A stretch of DNA of 8,020 nt from positions 1-8,020 of the forward strand of contig JALGUK010000148.1 of the NCBI GenBank assembly GCA_029820875.1, in the 5' to 3' direction. Below are positions 6,388 to 8,020 of this stretch, in pieces (the stretch's first letter is position 1; every line of letters starts with the position of its first letter). The stretch comes from Candidatus Zipacnadia bacterium (GTDB lineage: Bacteria; Armatimonadota; UBA5377; JALGUK01). Both the position numbers and the translations under genes were made by a program. The notes under the pieces were generated by a model, which ran no database searches, had not been told where the DNA came from, and was given only the letters and a program-made list of their open reading frames with translations.

Positions 6388-8020
6388 ATGAGCATAGATA
6401 CTGCCCAGACGACAACAAGCATTCAAGAGACGGTGGCTCTGGCCCCCAGAAGGCCTGGAGTCTACGTGATTTCAGACGCGCAGGGCGGCACGCTGTACGT
6501 CGGCAAGGCCCGCTCTCTGCGCGCCCGCCTGCGCCAGTGGTTCGGTCCGGCCCCGAAGCATTCACCGTGGGCGGAACGGATGGTGCAGCTCGCCGCGCGT
6601 GTGGAATATGTGGTGACCGATTCGGAAGTCGAGGCGCTCATCCTCGAACAGAACTTCATCAAGCAGTATAAGCCGCTCTTCAATATTAAACTGGCCGATG
6701 ACAAGACCTACCCGTACCTGAAGCTCAATGTTGATGCCCCTTATCCGACCCTGAAGGTCGTCCGCGAATTGCCCAAGCACGCCAAGTACCACGATCCGAA
6801 AAAGAAGATGGTCCTGGCGGCAAGCAAGGGCCGTTTCTTCGGTCCGTACGCAAGCGTCGGCTCGATGCGACGGACGATCCGGATAATTCAGGAGCTTTTT
6901 CAGATCGCGACCTGCAACCGGGTTCTTGACGGTACCCGGACAAGCTCCCCATGCCTCCTGTACCACATCGGGCGTTGCATGGGTCCCTGCACCGGTACCG
7001 TGTCGGCCCAGGAATACCGCGAGGCGGTGGACCAGGCAATCCGCTTCCTTGAGGGCAAGCAGGACAAGTTAATCGCGGCTCTCGAGCGGCAGATGGCACA
7101 GGCCGCCGAGGCCCTGCAATTCGAGAGAGCGGCTCGCCTGCGCGATAAGCTCAACGCTATCCGCCGGGTTATCCAGGAGCAGAAAATCACGTCCACCAAG
7201 CACCGCGACCAGGACGTTCTGGGTGTTGCGTTGGAAGAAAACACGGCATGTGTGCAGACCTTTGGCATCCGCAGCGGGCGCTTGGTGGAGCAGGAGCATT
7301 TCATGTTGCGGGACGTCAGCGGGCATGACCCGGGGGAGGTTCTTGAGTCATTCATCAAGCGCCACTACGCGCAGGCGGCACACGTGCCCAAGGTGGTGCT
7401 GGTGAGCCGGGACGTAGAGGATGCTCCTTTACTTGAACAGTGGCTTTCTGACCTGAGGGGAACAGCCGTGCGCCTGTACAGACCGCAGCGCGGTGAGAAG
7501 CGGCGGCTTGTCGAGTTGGCCGATACAAACGCCGGGGATGCCCTGCGGGCGGAGCTTAATACGCAGGCGGAAAGGCGGTTGCGCGCCTCGCGTGTGCTCT
7601 CCGAACTGCAATCCATCCTGAATCTGCCTGCACCGCCGCGTAGGGTGGAGTGTTTTGACATCTCTAATACCTCAGGCCGCGAAGCAGTCGGCTCAATGGT
7701 GGTTTTCGAGGACGCTGAGCCGCTCCGGTCTGGATACCGACGCTTTAAGATGCGAGCCACCGAGGGACGGCCAGACGATTATGCCATGATGCGGGAGATG
7801 CTTTCGCGGCGCTTCGAAGCGGCAAGAGTCAAAGACCCAAAATTCGCTGCGCTGCCTGACCTCGTGGTGGTTGACGGGGGCAAGGGCCAGCTTGGTTGTG
7901 CATTGGAAGTGCTCAGCAAAACGGGCTTTGGGCACCTGCCCGTCGCAGGGCTGGCAAAGGAGTTCGAGCAGATTTACGTCCCTGCTCAGAGCCAGCCGAT
8001 TACTCTTCCCCGCCATTCCC
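6388..8020 (+). CDS. uvrC: UvrC excinuclease subunit, 3' end beyond window
   Basis: UvrC makes both incisions in nucleotide excision repair after binding the UvrB-DNA complex. 544 codons are visible with no stop; about 610 aa is usual, so the end is missing. ATG 6388 lies 26 nt after uvrB, with only a weak AGGA (6371-6374) upstream, so translation may be coupled to uvrB. Domains in order: GIY-YIG nuclease (GVY 24-26, LYVGKA 36-41, then EALILEQNFIKQYKP) for the 3' cut; four cysteines C176, C189, C197 and C201 (spacing 12-7-3), which closely match those reported to bind a 4Fe-4S cluster in E. coli UvrC; a UVR motif (about 232-262) that pairs with UvrB; and the RNase H-like nuclease for the 5' cut. 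Its likely acidic residues are D424 (FDISN), D463 (RPDDYAMM) and D496 (VVDGGKGQL). The fourth catalytic residue, a histidine, and the tandem helix-hairpin-helix domain fall outside. All visible signatures are intact, in contrast to uvrB. Confidence 0.96.
   Translation, partial: MSIDTAQTTTSIQETVALAPRRPGVYVISDAQGGTLYVGKARSLRARLRQWFGPAPKHSPWAERMVQLAARVEYVVTDSEVEALILEQNFIKQYKPLFNIKLADDKTYPYLKLNVDAPYPTLKVVRELPKHAKYHDPKKKMVLAASKGRFFGPYASVGSMRRTIRIIQELFQIATCNRVLDGTRTSSPCLLYHIGRCMGPCTGTVSAQEYREAVDQAIRFLEGKQDKLIAALERQMAQAAEALQFERAARLRDKLNAIRRVIQEQKITSTKHRDQDVLGVALEENTACVQTFGIRSGRLVEQEHFMLRDVSGHDPGEVLESFIKRHYAQAAHVPKVVLVSRDVEDAPLLEQWLSDLRGTAVRLYRPQRGEKRRLVELADTNAGDALRAELNTQAERRLRASRVLSELQSILNLPAPPRRVECFDISNTSGREAVGSMVVFEDAEPLRSGYRRFKMRATEGRPDDYAMMREMLSRRFEAARVKDPKFAALPDLVVVDGGKGQLGCALEVLSKTGFGHLPVAGLAKEFEQIYVPAQSQPITLPRHS

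Overview
The window is GC-rich, gene-dense bacterial DNA. All five recognisable loci are on the + strand; I see no tRNA, rRNA, CRISPR array, insertion sequence or phage gene. Two predicted outer-membrane beta-barrel proteins, one of them OstA/LptD-like, point to a diderm (two-membrane) bacterium. The UvrB and UvrC proteins look by eye more like those of Firmicutes and deep-branching phyla than of Proteobacteria. I cannot name the phylum from sequence alone; an uncultured diderm lineage, for example Armatimonadota, is only a guess.

Left part (77-4321): three envelope genes in a row, each with a clear Sec signal peptide. First comes an exported protein with an unassigned N-terminal alpha/beta domain, one hydrophobic segment, a glycine linker and a C-terminal fibronectin type III domain (77-1129). 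Next is a protein with an N-terminal Big_1 (invasin/intimin-type Ig) domain, an OstA/LptD-like periplasmic part and a C-terminal beta-barrel (1397-3367). Third is a small PorV/FadL-like barrel protein (3482-4321). The gaps are 267 and 114 bp, so co-transcription is possible but not shown. A strong GC hairpin ends the group (4361-4396).

Right part (4386-8020): a sigma70-type promoter, whose -35 lies in the 3' arm of that hairpin, precedes uvrB and then uvrC. These are two of the three subunits of the UvrABC nucleotide excision repair nuclease. UvrB loads onto damage delivered by UvrA, then recruits UvrC, which cuts on both sides of the lesion. The uvrB reading frame is broken near 5212-5238: about 47 nt that normally encode a conserved helix are missing, so it reads as a 259-codon N-terminal piece and a roughly 380-codon C-terminal piece in the next frame. 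uvrC is open to the window edge and carries its GIY-YIG, four-cysteine, UVR and RNase H-like signatures; its C-terminus lies beyond the window.

The points most worth checking are the uvrB lesion (real inactivation or assembly error), the Big_1 plus OstA/LptD-like barrel architecture, the conflicting topology signals in the first gene, and the overlap of terminator hairpin and uvrB promoter. I did not find convincing evidence for an entirely new system.
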